From Pseudomonadota bacterium (GTDB lineage: Bacteria; Pseudomonadota; Alphaproteobacteria; Acetobacterales; Acetobacteraceae), in assembly GCA_021846225.1 (NCBI GenBank), contig JAJZCG010000002.1, positions 35,940-99,939 on the forward strand: a stretch of 64,000 bases of DNA, given 5' to 3'. The notes under the pieces are model-generated. The model did no database searches and was not told where the DNA came from. It saw nothing but the letters and a program-made list of their open reading frames with translations. A program made the translations under genes and the position numbers. The number at the start of each line of letters is the position of its first letter. The stretch's first letter is position 1. Positions 25,718 to 36,620 of this stretch are shown piece by piece.

Positions 25718-26932
25718 TCAGTTACTGAACATGCGCTTCCACACGGAGGGAGGGTGTTCACCCTGTTTCTCGGGGCCGCCGCCGGTGATGGCGGTGGCGA
25801 TTTCCAGCACGGCCTTGCTGTAGGCCGCGGGCAGGAATTCCTGCGCCCGGCCCAGGTTCTGGCTCTTGGTCAACCCGGTGGTGTAGGGCAGCGTATGGTC
25901 AATGGCGCGGCCCAGGGCCGACTCCATGGCGCTGGCGGTTAGGGTTTCCTGGGTTCTCGGGCAGAGGTTATTACTTACCAGGATGCTGCGCTGGCCGTCG
26001 CTGGCGGTTTCGCGCCCGCGCATGATCCGCGCGGCATTACGCACGGCGAGGATCGTGGGGTCGGCCAGCATGACGAGGAAGCCGCATTGCTCCAGCACGG
26101 CGTTGACCACCGCGCCGCTGCGCGAAGCGGTATCGAGAACCACGAAATGGAAATGCTCGACCAATACGGCGAGCAGCTCCTTCAAACTATCCGGGGTGAT
26201 GGGGTCGGCGGCCATGAGGTCGTTATCGGCGGTGAGCGTGAACAGCCGCGGCCCGCGCAAGGTGAGGATTTTTTCCAGCCCCAGATGGTCCAGCCCGGCG
26301 ATGTTCTGCAGCGCCGCCACGAGGCCATGGCTGGGCGGCAGGTTGAACACCAGGTTCACCGCGCCGTTGTAGACGTCCAGATCAACCACCACCGTCCGGC
26401 GTGAGAATCCATGGGCCAGATGCCAGGCCAGGCTGCAGGCCAGGGTGGTGGCGCCGGCGCCGCCGCGTGCGCCGAGCACGGCGATGGTTTTGCCGGCACG
26501 CGGGGCGCGGACGGGCTCGCCGGCATGCGCGCCCAGGTTAAGGCCGCGGCGCAGCATGGCCGCGGTGAAGGGCTTGAGCAGATAATCAGCGACGCCGAGC
26601 TGCATGAGATCACGGAACAGGCCGACATCGTTACGGTCGCCAGCGACAATGATGCGCGTGCCGGGCTCGGCGAGGTTGGCGACGCGGGTCATGTCGTTCA
26701 GCGGCGCGGGGGAATCGGATATATCAACCAGTATCTGGTGCGGCCAGGATGGAAGGGTTTTGACAAAGTCGAGCGCGTCGCCGATGCCGCCTTGCCGGAC
26801 CACGGCGTTCTTCAATTCAAGGTCGAACACCAGGGACTGCACAAGGTCGCGGTTGTCCGGGTCACTGAGAAAGGCCACAAGCTCCAGCGCGCGGGCGGGC
26901 TCATTATGTTCGGCTGTTTCGTTCATATTCAT
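25718..26932 (-). CDS. CpaE/TadZ-like pilus-assembly ATPase
   Basis: The 404 residues comprise an N-terminal receiver-like (atypical REC) domain, about 15-130, with the segments LVDISDSPAP and DYLLKPFTAAML, followed by a MinD/ParA-type ATPase with deviant Walker A GARGGAGATTLA, an FHFVVLDTAS Walker B region and the family's NLVFNLPPSHG. This architecture is that of CpaE/TadZ, which localises Flp/Tad pilus machinery to the pole. No other cpa/tad gene (cpaF, pilin, secretin) is near, so it is an orphan in this window. It has its own upstream region and terminator. Confidence 0.86.
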   Translation of the reverse strand: MNMNETAEHNEPARALELVAFLSDPDNRDLVQSLVFDLELKNAVVRQGGIGDALDFVKTLPSWPHQILVDISDSPAPLNDMTRVANLAEPGTRIIVAGDRNDVGLFRDLMQLGVADYLLKPFTAAMLRRGLNLGAHAGEPVRAPRAGKTIAVLGARGGAGATTLACSLAWHLAHGFSRRTVVVDLDVYNGAVNLVFNLPPSHGLVAALQNIAGLDHLGLEKILTLRGPRLFTLTADNDLMAADPITPDSLKELLAVLVEHFHFVVLDTASRSGAVVNAVLEQCGFLVMLADPTILAVRNAARIMRGRETASDGQRSILVSNNLCPRTQETLTASAMESALGRAIDHTLPYTTGLTKSQNLGRAQEFLPAAYSKAVLEIATAITGGGPEKQGEHPPSVWKRMFSN

Positions 26933-27125
26933 TCCCCTGCACCAGGAAACAGGTGCGAAGCATTAACGGCATGGAAGAAAGCCGCATTGACCGGGATCAA
27001 GCGGGAACAGGGACCGGGCGGCGGGGGCGATACCCCCTGAGTTTAGCCAAAAGTCTTTAAAAATCAGGCACAACGCCAGCCACTATAATAAAGATGCGGG
27101 GCGTTGAGAAGCCTGTGCGCCGGAC

Positions 27126-27154
27126 AAAAAAAAGGCGGTGCAAACTGCACCGCC
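27126..27154 (-). terminator. Rho-independent terminator of cspA
   Basis: A perfect 9-bp stem, GGCGGTGCA and TGCACCGCC around a GTT loop on the minus strand, is followed immediately by eight T residues. It lies 22 bases after the cspA stop codon. Confidence 0.95.
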
Positions 27155-27176
27155 CCATTCCTCCGGCAAGCGGCGA

Positions 27177-27383
27177 TTAGCCGGCCTGCAGATTTTCCGC
27201 CGAGAGCTTGCCCTGCTGGCCAGCCTGAATCTCGTAGCGAATCTTCTGGCCCTCGTTGAGGGTGCCAAGGCTGGAACGCTCAACAGCTGAAATGTGCACG
27301 AACACATCCTTGGAGCCGTCGTCGGGCTGGATGAAACCATAACCCTTGGTTGCGTTAAACCACTTCACTGTACCTGATGCCAT
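27177..27383 (-). CDS. Cold-shock protein (CspA family)
   Basis: This 68-residue single cold-shock domain is an RNA/ssDNA chaperone. RNP1 (KGYGFI, residues 13-18) and RNP2 (VFVHIS, 27-32) are intact, as are the surface aromatics W8 and F9. AGGAG precedes the ATG by six bases. The intergenic space upstream is about 165 bp and could include a structured 5' leader of the kind known for cold-inducible csp genes, though I found no clear cold-box. A strong terminator follows. The gene number within the csp family cannot be decided. Confidence 0.96.
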   Translation of the reverse strand: MASGTVKWFNATKGYGFIQPDDGSKDVFVHISAVERSSLGTLNEGQKIRYEIQAGQQGKLSAENLQAG

Positions 27384-27549
27384 GTCGCATCTCCTAACAA
27401 ACAGCGACCCGCAACATGCAGGCCAAAATACTCTTCAGATTGTTGGGGAAGCGTCGGACCGCAAAAGCAGAGAAAACACGCAACAACAAGAAACGAAAAG
27501 CGCCGTGGCCACCTTATACGCCAGTTTTGCCCGGACCACAAACAATGAA
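27384..27549. promoter_or_regulatory. Upstream/leader region of the cold-shock gene
   Basis: About 166 bp between the end of the efflux operon and the cold-shock gene, both on the minus strand. It contains the csp ribosome-binding site (TTAGGAG) and must contain its promoter. I see no obvious terminator for the efflux operon here and no confident -35/-10 pair; a long AT-richer stretch around 27440-27545 would be the best candidate. Confidence 0.4.
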
Positions 27550-28998
27550 TTAAGGCGCGAAGGGGAGACGGGCCTGGATTGCCCCCGCCCCGGGCAGGGC
27601 AGATGCCTGAAATCCGCCGCCCAGGTCCTGGAACAGGGCAACACTGGCCAGCAGGCGGTTTTGCTGCACGGCAAGCGCAGCCTGCTGGTCGCCCAGCAGG
27701 ATGACCTGGGCGCTCACCACCGTGGTGTAATTCACGGTGCCGGCCTGATACTGGTTGAGGGCGATGCGCAGGGCGCTTTGCGCATCGGCCACGGCGCGGG
27801 CCTCCACCTGCGCCTGCGCCGCGAGAATCCGCAAACCTGAGAGATCGTTCTCCACTCCCTGCAGGGCGCTCAGCACGGTTTGCCGGTAGGTCTGCACGCT
27901 CTGGTCATAGGCGAATTCCGCCGCGCGCACGCTGGCGCTGCGGGTGCCGCCCGCGAACAGGGTGGATGAGACGCTAGCGCCCAGCGACCACAGGCTGTTG
28001 CTGACAGAGAACAGCCCGCCGATGGGGTCCGCCGCGTAGCCGCCCAGCGCGGAGAGGCTTAAATCAGGGTAATAGGCGCCCTCCGCGATGCCGATTTTGG
28101 CGTTGGCCTCGGCCATCGCGCGCTCGGCGGCGGCAATATCCGGCCGGCGCTGGAGCAAAGTGCTGGGAACGCCGGGCGGGGCCACCGGCACCATGGTGAT
28201 CTGCGGGGCGGCGGGCAGGCTGAAAGACTCGGGCGTCTGCCCGGCCAGCACGGCGATGGCGTGCTCATATTGCGCGCGCGCCACCCCGGCGTTGATGAGC
28301 TGGGCCTGGGCGGCGTCAAGCTGGGCGCGGGCGGTGATGACATCGGAGGGGGCGGCGACGCCCGCCGCCGCCTGGTTCTGGGCGATTTGCAGGCTGCGCG
28401 TGTCGGCCGCGACGGTGGCCTGGTAGAGCGCGGTTGCCGCGCCGGCGGCGCGCAGGTCCACATAATCAGCCGCCAGCGCGGCCTGGGCGCTCAAGGTGGC
28501 GTTGGCGAGGTCCGCGGCGCTGATCTGGGCTGCCGCCACATCCCCCTGGACCTGACGGCGGATCTTGCCCCAGATGTCAGGCGTCCAGGAGGCGCTGCCC
28601 TCAAAAGTGCCGGAGGTGCGCGGCCCGGCGCCAAGGCCGCCGGCGCCCTGTTTGGCCCGCGTCGCGCTGCCGGTGAGGCCGAGGCTGGGGAACAACCCGC
28701 CGCGGGCCTCCTGCACGATCTCCAGCGATTGCCGGTAGGCGTCATAATCAGCCAGCAGGGTTGCGTTGCGCACCGCCACCTGGGGTTCCAGCCGGTTGAG
28801 CTGCGGATCGCCAAAGGCCTGCCACCAGTTGCCTTTAGGGGCTGCGTCGGCGGGTGTGGCGCGCACCCAGCCGGCGGCGGCTTGGTAGCTGGCGGGCATG
28901 ACCAGCTGCGGGCGGTGGTAGTCCGGCCCCACCATGCAGCCGGAGAGGCCAAGCAGGCCGAGGAGGCTGAACGCCCATTTGCTGGTCATCGGTTTCAT
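27550..28998 (-). CDS. RND efflux outer-membrane factor (lipoprotein) of the Mdt-like operon
   Basis: This is the TolC-type outer-membrane channel for the two RND pumps upstream, 482 residues. The start [10 protein letters not shown] leads into a lipoprotein signal with lipobox LSGC and then MVGPDYHRP, as in NodT-family factors. The two OEP repeats include LLQRRPDIAAAERAM and, C-terminally, NQYQAGTVNYTTVVSAQ. ATG 28998 overlaps the pump stop (ATGA) and follows GGAGG; the in-frame extension upstream lies inside the pump gene. It is the last gene of the operon. Confidence 0.93.
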   Translation of the reverse strand: MKPMTSKWAFSLLGLLGLSGCMVGPDYHRPQLVMPASYQAAAGWVRATPADAAPKGNWWQAFGDPQLNRLEPQVAVRNATLLADYDAYRQSLEIVQEARGGLFPSLGLTGSATRAKQGAGGLGAGPRTSGTFEGSASWTPDIWGKIRRQVQGDVAAAQISAADLANATLSAQAALAADYVDLRAAGAATALYQATVAADTRSLQIAQNQAAAGVAAPSDVITARAQLDAAQAQLINAGVARAQYEHAIAVLAGQTPESFSLPAAPQITMVPVAPPGVPSTLLQRRPDIAAAERAMAEANAKIGIAEGAYYPDLSLSALGGYAADPIGGLFSVSNSLWSLGASVSSTLFAGGTRSASVRAAEFAYDQSVQTYRQTVLSALQGVENDLSGLRILAAQAQVEARAVADAQSALRIALNQYQAGTVNYTTVVSAQVILLGDQQAALAVQQNRLLASVALFQDLGGGFQASALPGAGAIQARLPFAP

Positions 28999-31900
28999 CG
29001 TGCCTCCACAATGCTGCCCGCGCGCGGCACGGCGGTGTCTGGCCGGCCGCGCAGACGGGTGGCGAGCCGGTCCAGCCACAGATAGACGACGGGGGTGGTA
29101 TAAAGGGTGAGCGCCTGGCTGACGATGAGGCCGCCGATGATGGTGAGCCCCAGGGGCTGGCGCAGCGAAGCGCCCTGGCCAAGCCCGATGGCGAGCGGCA
29201 AGGCGCCCAGCGCGGCGGCGAAGGTTGTCATCATGATCGGGCGGAAGCGCAAGGTGGCTGCCTGATAGATCGCATCCTCGGGCGAGAGGCCCTGGCCGCG
29301 TTCCAGCTGCAGGGCGAAGTCGATCATCAGGATGGCGTTCTTCTTTACGATGCCGATGAGCAGGATGACGCCGATGAGCGCGATGATGGTGAGCGGCACG
29401 TTGAGCACCAGCAGAAACAGGGTGGCGCCCACCCCGGCGGAGGGAATGGTGGAGAGGATGGTGAGCGGGTGCATTGTGCTCTCGTAGAGAATGCCCAGCA
29501 CGATATAAACCGCGGCCAGAGCCGCCAGGATGATCAGCGGCTCGGCGCTGGCTGTGGACTGGAAGGCCGCGGCGGTGCCCGCGAAATTGCCGGTGATGGT
29601 GAGCGGCACGTCCAGATTGCTCATGGTGCGGGTGATGGTGGCGGCGGCGGTGCCGAGTGCGACTCCGGCGGGCAGGTTGAAGGAGATGGTGGCGGCGACG
29701 CGCCCGCCATCATGGTTCACGGCGATGGCGGTGGAGCCGGGCGCATAGCTGGCGATGGCGGAAAGCGGCACCATGGTTTCGGCATGGGTGCTCACGGCGC
29801 TGCCCGCCGAGGCGGCGGACCGGCCGCTGGCGGCAATGGCGTTGATGGCGGCGTTGGTGGCTGAATCCAGCGCCACGCTGGCAACCGTGCCGCTGGCGCT
29901 GGTGGCCTTCGTGCTGGCGAGCACGGTGCCGGCGGGGGCGTTGGTCTGCGATGTGCCGCTGGCCACGCCGCCGGAGGTGGAAATGTAGATGCGCGAGAGA
30001 TCAGCCGGGGTGCTCTGGTATTGCGGCGCCAGTTCCATCACCACCTGATACTGGTTCAACTCGTTATAAATGGTGGAGACGGCGCGCTGGCCGAAGGCAT
30101 CATAGAGGGTGCTGTCAATTTCGCTGGGGGTGATGTTCATGCGTGCCGCCTGCGCGCGGTTGATGGTGATGTTGGTCTCCAGCCCGCCTTGTTGCAGGTC
30201 GGAGCTGACATCCGCCAGGTCTTTCTGCTGCTTCAGCGCCGCGATGATTTTGGGAATCCAGATGTTCAGCGCATCGGGGGCGTCGCTTTTGAGCGTGTAT
30301 TGGTATTCGGCATTGCTGGAGCGCCCGCCGACGCGCAGATCCTGCGCGGGGACCAGGAAGGTCTGCACCCCGGCGATGCGCGCCAGCGGCTTGCGCAGCC
30401 GCGCCACGATGGCGGTGGCCGAGGCGTGGCGCTGAGCCATGGGCTTGAGGGTGATGAAGAGAAAGCCGCTGTTGGTGGCGCGCCCGCCGGTGAAGCCGGC
30501 GGCGGAGGCGACTCCGGGGTCATGCTGCACGATGGCTTCCAGCTCTGTGAGTTTCTGCTTCATCAGCGGGAAGGAGATGCTCTGGTCGGCCTGCACCGTG
30601 CCGATCAGCAGCCCTGTGTCCTGCTCGGGGAAAAACCCCTTCGGCACCACGATGAAGAGGAGCACGTTGAGGAAGATGGTGAGCACCAGAACGGCGCCGA
30701 CCAGCCTGGCGTGGCGCAGGGCCCAGCGCAGCGAGTGCGCGTAGCCCTCCAGCGTGGCGTTGAAGGCGCTCTCCAGCCAGCGCACCAGCCGGTTTGGGGT
30801 TTTGCCCGGCGGCTCCAGGCGCAAAAACATGGCGCAGAGCATCGGCGTGGCGGTGAGCGAGACGAGCAGCGAGATGAGGATGGTGATAGAGAGGGTTTCG
30901 GCGAACTCCTGAAACAGGCGGCCAAGCAGGCCCGGCATCAGCAGAATGGGCGTGAACACCGCGATGAGCGAAAGGCTCATGGACAGCACGGTGAAGCTCA
31001 CCTCGGCGCTGCCGCGCAGGGCGGCCTCATACGGCGCCATGCCTTCTTCCAGATGGCGCATGGTGTTCTCCACCACCACCACCGCATCGTCCACCACGAA
31101 GCCGGTGGCGATGGTGAGCGCCATGAGGGAGAGATTGTCGATGGAGAAGCCGAGCAGGTACATCGGCCCGAAAGTGCCGATGATGGAGATGGGCACGGCG
31201 ATGCCGGGGATGAGGGTTGCGCGCGGCGAGCGCAGGAACACGAACACCACCGCGACCACCAGCAGCACCGCGATGAAGAGGGTGCGCTCGGTGTCAGCCA
31301 GGGCGGCGCGGATGGATTGCGAGCGGTCCAGCGCGATGCCGAAATGGATGGCCGGGGGCAGCGCCGCGCGCAGGGTGGGGAGCATGGCGCGCAGCCGGTC
31401 CACGGTGCGGATGACATTGGCGTCCGGGCTGGGGTGGATGATGACCAGCACGGCGTGCTGGCCGTTGTAGTATCCGGCATTGTGCAGGTTCTCCACCGAG
31501 TTGGTGACCTGCGCGACATCCGAGAGCCGCACCGCCTGGCCGTTGCGGTAGGCGATGACCAGATTGCGGTATTGCGCGGCCACGCTGGCTTGGTCGTTGG
31601 TGTAGATCTGGTAGCGCATGCCGCCGGCGTTGAAATATCCTTTTGGCGCGTTCGCGTTCGCCGCGGCCAGGGCGGCGCGCACATCCTCCAGCCCGATGCC
31701 GTAGCGCGCGAGCGGCCCCGGTTGCAATTCCACCCGCACCGCGGGCAGCGCGGAGCCGCCGAGTTCGACGTTACCCACGCCCTCGATCTGCGAAAACTGC
31801 TGCTGCAGCACGGTATCGGCGGCGTCGTAGAGCTGGCCGGGGGTCATGGTTTTGGAGGTGAGCGCCAGGACCATGACCGGCGCGTCGGCGGGATTGAACT

Positions 31901-32291
31901 TCTCGTATTGCGGGTTGGCGCGCAGGGTGCTTGGCAGGTCTGCCCGCGAGGCCTGGATGGCGGCCTCCACATCGCGCGCCGCGCCGTTGATGCTGCGGTT
32001 CAGCCCGAATTGCAGGACGATGCGCGTGACGCCGACGCCTGATTGCGAGGTCATCTCGGTGACATCGGCGATGGTGCCCAGGTGGCGCTCCAGCGGCTCG
32101 GCCACGGTGGCGGCCATGGTGTCTGGGCTGGCGCCGGCCATGTTGGCCTGGACCTGGATGGTGGGAAATGAGATCGGCGGCAGCGGCGCGACAGGAAGCT
32201 TGAAGAAGGCAAGCGCCCCGGAAAGCGCTATGCCCAGGGTGAGCAGCGTGGTGGCGACCGGGCGGCGGATGAAGATGGACGAGAGGTTCAT
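28995..32291 (-). CDS. RND multidrug efflux permease, MdtC-like, with internal insertion
   Basis: A proton-driven inner-membrane drug exporter with 12 predicted helices and two large periplasmic loops. It shows typical HAE1 features: the N-terminal [36 protein letters not shown] with the proton-relay aspartates in helix 4, and a C-terminal [19 protein letters not shown]. At 1098 residues it is about 70 longer than its neighbour. The excess is a Ser/Ala/Thr-rich stretch around residues 774-838, between IYISTSGG and VPLSAIAS in the second periplasmic loop. It overlaps the preceding and following genes by four bases. Confidence 0.94.
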   Translation of the reverse strand: MNLSSIFIRRPVATTLLTLGIALSGALAFFKLPVAPLPPISFPTIQVQANMAGASPDTMAATVAEPLERHLGTIADVTEMTSQSGVGVTRIVLQFGLNRSINGAARDVEAAIQASRADLPSTLRANPQYEKFNPADAPVMVLALTSKTMTPGQLYDAADTVLQQQFSQIEGVGNVELGGSALPAVRVELQPGPLARYGIGLEDVRAALAAANANAPKGYFNAGGMRYQIYTNDQASVAAQYRNLVIAYRNGQAVRLSDVAQVTNSVENLHNAGYYNGQHAVLVIIHPSPDANVIRTVDRLRAMLPTLRAALPPAIHFGIALDRSQSIRAALADTERTLFIAVLLVVAVVFVFLRSPRATLIPGIAVPISIIGTFGPMYLLGFSIDNLSLMALTIATGFVVDDAVVVVENTMRHLEEGMAPYEAALRGSAEVSFTVLSMSLSLIAVFTPILLMPGLLGRLFQEFAETLSITILISLLVSLTATPMLCAMFLRLEPPGKTPNRLVRWLESAFNATLEGYAHSLRWALRHARLVGAVLVLTIFLNVLLFIVVPKGFFPEQDTGLLIGTVQADQSISFPLMKQKLTELEAIVQHDPGVASAAGFTGGRATNSGFLFITLKPMAQRHASATAIVARLRKPLARIAGVQTFLVPAQDLRVGGRSSNAEYQYTLKSDAPDALNIWIPKIIAALKQQKDLADVSSDLQQGGLETNITINRAQAARMNITPSEIDSTLYDAFGQRAVSTIYNELNQYQVVMELAPQYQSTPADLSRIYISTSGGVASGTSQTNAPAGTVLASTKATSASGTVASVALDSATNAAINAIAASGRSAASAGSAVSTHAETMVPLSAIASYAPGSTAIAVNHDGGRVAATISFNLPAGVALGTAAATITRTMSNLDVPLTITGNFAGTAAAFQSTASAEPLIILAALAAVYIVLGILYESTMHPLTILSTIPSAGVGATLFLLVLNVPLTIIALIGVILLIGIVKKNAILMIDFALQLERGQGLSPEDAIYQAATLRFRPIMMTTFAAALGALPLAIGLGQGASLRQPLGLTIIGGLIVSQALTLYTTPVVYLWLDRLATRLRGRPDTAVPRAGSIVEAR

Positions 32292-35200
32292 GCCGGTTTC
32301 AGGCGGCGGGAGAGATTGTCAAACGCCAGATAGACGGCCGGCGTGGTGAACAAGGTGAGCACCTGGCTGACCGCGAGGCCGCCGATGATGGCCAGGCCCA
32401 GCGGCTGGCGCAGCTCCGAGCCCATGCCGCCCGCGAGCATGAGCGGCAGGCCGGAGAACATGGCGGCCAGAGTTGTCATGAGAATGGGGCGGAAGCGCAG
32501 CATGCAGGCTTCAAAAATCGCATCGCGCGGGGATTTGCCCTCATTGCGTTCGGCGTGCAGGGCGAAGTCGATCATCATGATCGCGTTTTTCTTCACGATG
32601 CCGATGAGCAGCACGATGCCGATGATGCCGATGACATCCAGCCCGTCGCCCGCCAGCCAGAGGAACACCAGCGCCCCCACGCCAGCCGAGGGCAGCGTGG
32701 AGATGATGGTGACCGGGTGGATGAAACTCTCATAGAGCACGCCGAGAACGATATAAACGGCGATGAGCGCCGCCAGCAGCAGGAACACCTCGTTGTTGAG
32801 CGAGCTCTGGAACGCCTCGGCGGCGCCCGTGAAATTTGCCGTGACCGAGGGCGGGAGGTTGAGGGATTTTTCCGCCCGCGTGATCGCGTTGACCGCGCCG
32901 CCGAGCGAGGCGCCGGGGGCAAGGTTGAAGGAGATGGTGCTGGCCGGGAACTGGCCGAGATGCTCGAGCACCAGGGGCTCGGGCTGGCTGGTGAAGGTGG
33001 CGATGGCCGAGAGCGGCACCTGCCCGCCGGTGGCCGAGGAGGAAGGCAGGTAGATGTTGCCCAGCGAGGCGATGCTCGTCATCTTGGCGGGGTCTACCGT
33101 GAGAATTACGCGGTACTGGTCGGTCTGGGTGAAGATGGTGGAGATGATCCGCTGGCCGAAAGCGTCGTACAAGGCGCTGTCCACCGTGGCGGGGGTGATG
33201 CCAAAGCGGGCGGCGTTGGTGCGGTCTATGTTGATAAAGACGGAGTTGCCCGTGGCCTGGAGCTGGCTCGCGACATCGGTGAGCTGCGGCAGCGCGCGCA
33301 GTTTGGCCATGAGCGGGGGGATGTAGCGGGCAAAAGCGGCCTGCGAGGGGCTTTGCAGCACAAGCTGATACTGCGCCGGGGAGACCATGGTGTTGAGCGT
33401 GAGGCTTTGCACCGGCTGCAGATACAGCGAAATGCCCGGCACGGCGGCGGCCTCGCGGCTCAGCCGCGCGATGATCTGCGCGGCCGGGGCGCTGCGCGCG
33501 CCCTTGGGCTTCAGGTTGATGAGAAAGCGCCCCTGGTTGAGCGTGGTATTGGTGCCGTCAACGCCGATATAGGAGGTGAGGCTGACAACGTCCCTGTCTT
33601 TCAGGAGCGCATCGGCCAGCGCCTGCTGGTGCTGGGCCATGGCGGCATAGGAGGTGGTTTGCGCCCCTTGGGAGATGCCCGCGATGACGCCGGTATCCTG
33701 CACCGGGAAAAAACCCTTGGGGATGAGCGCGTAGAGCACGATTGTGAGCACCAGCGTGCCGATGGCCACCGCCAGGGTGAGGCGCGCATGGGCCAGCACG
33801 CGCTCCAGCCCGCGCGCGTAGGCGGCGAGCAGGCGGTTGAACTGGCGCTCGTTCCATGCCTCGAAACGTGAAGGTGTGTCCTCGCCTTTTTTGTGCAGCA
33901 GGCGCGCGCAGAGCATCGGCACCAGGGTGAGCGAGACCACGGCGGAGATGATGATGGTGATCGCCAAAGTCACCGCAAATTCGGAGAACAGCCGCCCCAC
34001 GACATCGCCCATGAACAGCAGCGGAATGAGCACCGCGATGAGCGAGACGGTGAGCGAGATGATGGTGAAGCCGATCTGGCCCGCGCCCTTCAGCGCCGCC
34101 TGCAACGGGGGTTCGCCCATTTCAATGTAGCGCGAGATATTCTCGATCATCACGATGGAATCATCCACCACGAAGCCGGTCGCCACGATCAGCGCCATCA
34201 GGGAGAGATTGTCGATGGAGAAATGGCTAAGATACATGAAGGCCAGCGTGCCGATGAGCGAGACCGGCACGGAGATGCTGGGGATGATGGTGGCCCGCAG
34301 GTTGCGCAGGAACACGAAGATGACGGCGATGACGAGGCCGATGCTCAAGGCCAGCTCGAACTCGGCATCGCTGACCGAGGCGCGGATGGAGGTTGTGCCG
34401 TCGCTCATGACGCCGACCACCATCGCCGCCGGGAGGCCAGCGGTGAGGCTGGGCAGCTCACGCTTGATGGCGTCCACCGTGGCGATGACATTGGCGTTGG
34501 GCTGGCGCTGCACGTTGAGGATGATGGCGGGCGTGCGATTGGCCCAGGCGCCCAGCTCTGCGTTCTCGGGCGCGGCGATGATCTTGGCGACATCGCCCAG
34601 ATAAACCGGGGTGCCGTTTTTATACGCCACCACGATCTTCTGATATTCGGCGGCATGGGTGATCTGGTCGTTATCGTTGATGGTGTAGCTCTGCGTGGGG
34701 CCGGAGAAGCTGCCTTTGGGGGTGTTGACGTTGAGATTGCCGATGAGCGTGCGGATATTGTCCAGGCTGATGCCGTAGGCGGCCAGCGCCCGCGGGTTGA
34801 CCTCGATGCGCACCGAGGGTGTGTTGCCGCCGCTTACCGTTACGAGGCCGACGCCGGGGACCTCCGAGATGCGCGCCGCCAGGCGCGAGTTAGCGAGCGC
34901 TTCCACATCCGTCAGCTTCATGGTTTTGGAGGTGATCGCCAGGGTGAGCACCGGGGCGTCGGCCGGATTGACCTTGGCGTAGACCGGCGGGGCGGGAAGA
35001 TCGGCGGGCAGCAGGTTGCCCGCCGCGTTGATTGCCGCCTGCACCTCCTGCTCGGCGACATCCAGGCTCAGCGAGAGGTTGAACTGCAAGGTGATGACCG
35101 AAGCCCCCGCGGAGCTGGCCGAGGACATCTGGTTCAGCCCTTCCATCTGGCCGAGCTGGCGCTCCAGCGGCGCGGTGATGGAGGAGGTCATCACCTGCGG

Positions 35201-35365
35201 GGAGGCGCCTGGGTAGAAGGTCTGCACCTGGATGGTGGGGTAGGTGACATCGGGCAGCGCCGAGACGGGCAGGTATTTGAACGCGACCAGCCCGGTCAGC
35301 ACAAAGGCGACCATCAGCAGCGAGGTCGCCACCGGCCGCAGGATGAAAACCCTGGAGGGATTCAC
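32288..35365 (-). CDS. RND multidrug efflux permease, MdtB-like
   Basis: A 1025-residue inner-membrane RND pump of the HAE1 family, with 12 predicted helices. It begins [19 protein letters not shown] and carries [19 protein letters not shown] with helix-4 acidic residues, and the C-terminal [19 protein letters not shown]. The pairing of two different RND subunits in one operon is the MdtBC pattern, in which the pump works as a hetero-oligomer. It lies between the adaptor and the MdtC-like gene with four-base overlaps on both sides. Confidence 0.95.
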   Translation of the reverse strand: MNPSRVFILRPVATSLLMVAFVLTGLVAFKYLPVSALPDVTYPTIQVQTFYPGASPQVMTSSITAPLERQLGQMEGLNQMSSASSAGASVITLQFNLSLSLDVAEQEVQAAINAAGNLLPADLPAPPVYAKVNPADAPVLTLAITSKTMKLTDVEALANSRLAARISEVPGVGLVTVSGGNTPSVRIEVNPRALAAYGISLDNIRTLIGNLNVNTPKGSFSGPTQSYTINDNDQITHAAEYQKIVVAYKNGTPVYLGDVAKIIAAPENAELGAWANRTPAIILNVQRQPNANVIATVDAIKRELPSLTAGLPAAMVVGVMSDGTTSIRASVSDAEFELALSIGLVIAVIFVFLRNLRATIIPSISVPVSLIGTLAFMYLSHFSIDNLSLMALIVATGFVVDDSIVMIENISRYIEMGEPPLQAALKGAGQIGFTIISLTVSLIAVLIPLLFMGDVVGRLFSEFAVTLAITIIISAVVSLTLVPMLCARLLHKKGEDTPSRFEAWNERQFNRLLAAYARGLERVLAHARLTLAVAIGTLVLTIVLYALIPKGFFPVQDTGVIAGISQGAQTTSYAAMAQHQQALADALLKDRDVVSLTSYIGVDGTNTTLNQGRFLINLKPKGARSAPAAQIIARLSREAAAVPGISLYLQPVQSLTLNTMVSPAQYQLVLQSPSQAAFARYIPPLMAKLRALPQLTDVASQLQATGNSVFINIDRTNAARFGITPATVDSALYDAFGQRIISTIFTQTDQYRVILTVDPAKMTSIASLGNIYLPSSSATGGQVPLSAIATFTSQPEPLVLEHLGQFPASTISFNLAPGASLGGAVNAITRAEKSLNLPPSVTANFTGAAEAFQSSLNNEVFLLLAALIAVYIVLGVLYESFIHPVTIISTLPSAGVGALVFLWLAGDGLDVIGIIGIVLLIGIVKKNAIMMIDFALHAERNEGKSPRDAIFEACMLRFRPILMTTLAAMFSGLPLMLAGGMGSELRQPLGLAIIGGLAVSQVLTLFTTPAVYLAFDNLSRRLKPA

Positions 35366-36510
35366 GGGGCGGCGGCGGGCGCGGCCACGCTGACCTTGGC
35401 GCCGCCGCTCAGGCGGTCCACGCCGTCGGTCACCACCACCTCGCCGGGGGTGATGCCTTTGGTGATGACGGTGTTGGTGCCATCAGAGGGGCCGGTGGTG
35501 ACGGGCTGCACGCGCACGGTGTCATCAGCGTTGACGGCATAAACATAAGTCCCCGGCGCGCCGGTCTGCACGGCCTGGCTCGGCACCAGCGTGGCGTTTT
35601 GCAAAGTGTTCACCAGCAGATGGATGTTGACGAACTCATTGGGAAAGAGCGTGTCATCGGTGTTGGCGAATTTGGCGCGCAGCTTCACCATGCCGGTTGC
35701 GGTGTCCATCTGGTTGTCAACCGCGGTGAGGACGCCCTTTTCCAGCCTGGTGGTATCATCGCTGGCGTAGGCGATGGCCGGGAGTGTAGCCCCCTGCCCC
35801 AGCCGCACCAGCACCGGCGCCAGATCCGCCTGCGCGACGGAGAAGATCACCGTGGTCGGCGACATGGTGGTGACCACCGCGATGCCGGTGCTGCTGCCGG
35901 GGGTGACGTAATTGCCGGGGTCCACCAGCCGCAGGCCGACCTTGCCCGCCACCGGTGAGGTGATGTGGCAGTAAGCGAGGTTGAGGCGGGCCTGGTCGAT
36001 ATTCGCCTGATCGGATTTGGTGGCGGCGGTGTCCTGCGCGACGAGAAAGCTCTGGTCGGTTACCTGCTGCGCGGAGATGGAGTCCTGGCGGGCCAGAATC
36101 TGGTAGCGCGCGAGGTCTGATTTCGCCTGGCCGAGGGCCGCCGTGTCCTTCGCCAGCGCGGCCTGGTATTGCTCAAGCTGAATCTGGTACGGGCGGGGGT
36201 CGATCTCGGCAAGAAACTGACCCTTGGTGACGTTCTGACCCTCGGTGAAGGCGACCTGGGTGAGATAGCCGCTGAGCTGCGGCAGCACGGTGATGGTCGC
36301 GGTGGGCGTGACGGTGCCAAGCTCGTCGAGCACCACGGGCATTGCCCCGCTGACAGCCTTGGCGACGCCGACCGCCTGCGGCCCGGGCTTATGCGTGCCG
36401 GGGCCGGGGCCTGCGTGGCGATACCAGATGAAGCCTGCGAGAAGGAGCGCGAGCGCCGCGAAAATCCAGCGTTTTTTGCCGCGCTTGGGCGCTGCCACAG
36501 GGTTAACCAC
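35362..36510 (-). CDS. RND efflux periplasmic adaptor (MdtA-like)
   Basis: This membrane-fusion protein links the RND pumps to the outer-membrane factor. The 382 residues start with one N-terminal membrane anchor (about 13-27), then the barrel-sandwich hybrid with [19 protein letters not shown], a long alpha-hairpin (about 100-170), and the second lipoyl half [25 protein letters not shown] 36510 has GGGGAG upstream. It is the first gene of a four-gene operon; a candidate sigma-70 promoter lies about 30-60 bp upstream. Confidence 0.94.
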   Translation of the reverse strand: MVNPVAAPKRGKKRWIFAALALLLAGFIWYRHAGPGPGTHKPGPQAVGVAKAVSGAMPVVLDELGTVTPTATITVLPQLSGYLTQVAFTEGQNVTKGQFLAEIDPRPYQIQLEQYQAALAKDTAALGQAKSDLARYQILARQDSISAQQVTDQSFLVAQDTAATKSDQANIDQARLNLAYCHITSPVAGKVGLRLVDPGNYVTPGSSTGIAVVTTMSPTTVIFSVAQADLAPVLVRLGQGATLPAIAYASDDTTRLEKGVLTAVDNQMDTATGMVKLRAKFANTDDTLFPNEFVNIHLLVNTLQNATLVPSQAVQTGAPGTYVYAVNADDTVRVQPVTTGPSDGTNTVITKGITPGEVVVTDGVDRLSGGAKVSVAAPAAAP

Positions 36511-36539
36511 GCCACACTCTCCCCACCAAACTCGTAGGG

Positions 36540-36568
36540 TCTATAGCCCGTTACAATGCGCTTGTCCC
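36540..36568 (-). promoter_or_regulatory. Candidate sigma-70 promoter of the Mdt-like efflux operon
   Basis: Reading the minus strand, GGGACA (36568-36563) and TATAGA (36545-36540) are separated by 17 bases, and the start codon lies about 30 bases downstream. Each hexamer matches four of six consensus positions, so this is a prediction. Confidence 0.35.
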
Positions 36569-36581
36569 GGTGGGGAGTTTG

Positions 36582-36606
36582 CGGGTTGATGACAAAGAGT
36601 AACCCG
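36582..36606. promoter_or_regulatory. Inverted repeat upstream of the efflux promoter (possible operator)
   Basis: A perfect CGGGTT/AACCCG dyad with a 13-base spacer lies 14 bp upstream of the candidate -35 element and 15 bp after the serS stop. It could bind a regulator of the efflux operon or be a weak serS terminator; no T-tract follows on the minus strand. Confidence 0.35.
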
Positions 36607-36620
36607 GCGCCTGGCGTGCG

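Noticed and set aside
30021-32042. 673-aa open frame on the plus strand within the MdtC-like pump gene
   Set aside because: Antisense to a clearly coding RND gene; rich in G, H, R and E with no domain, a typical high-GC shadow frame.
33893-35542. 549-aa plus-strand open frame within the MdtB-like pump gene
   Set aside because: Antisense shadow with low-complexity HDRG composition and no recognisable motif.
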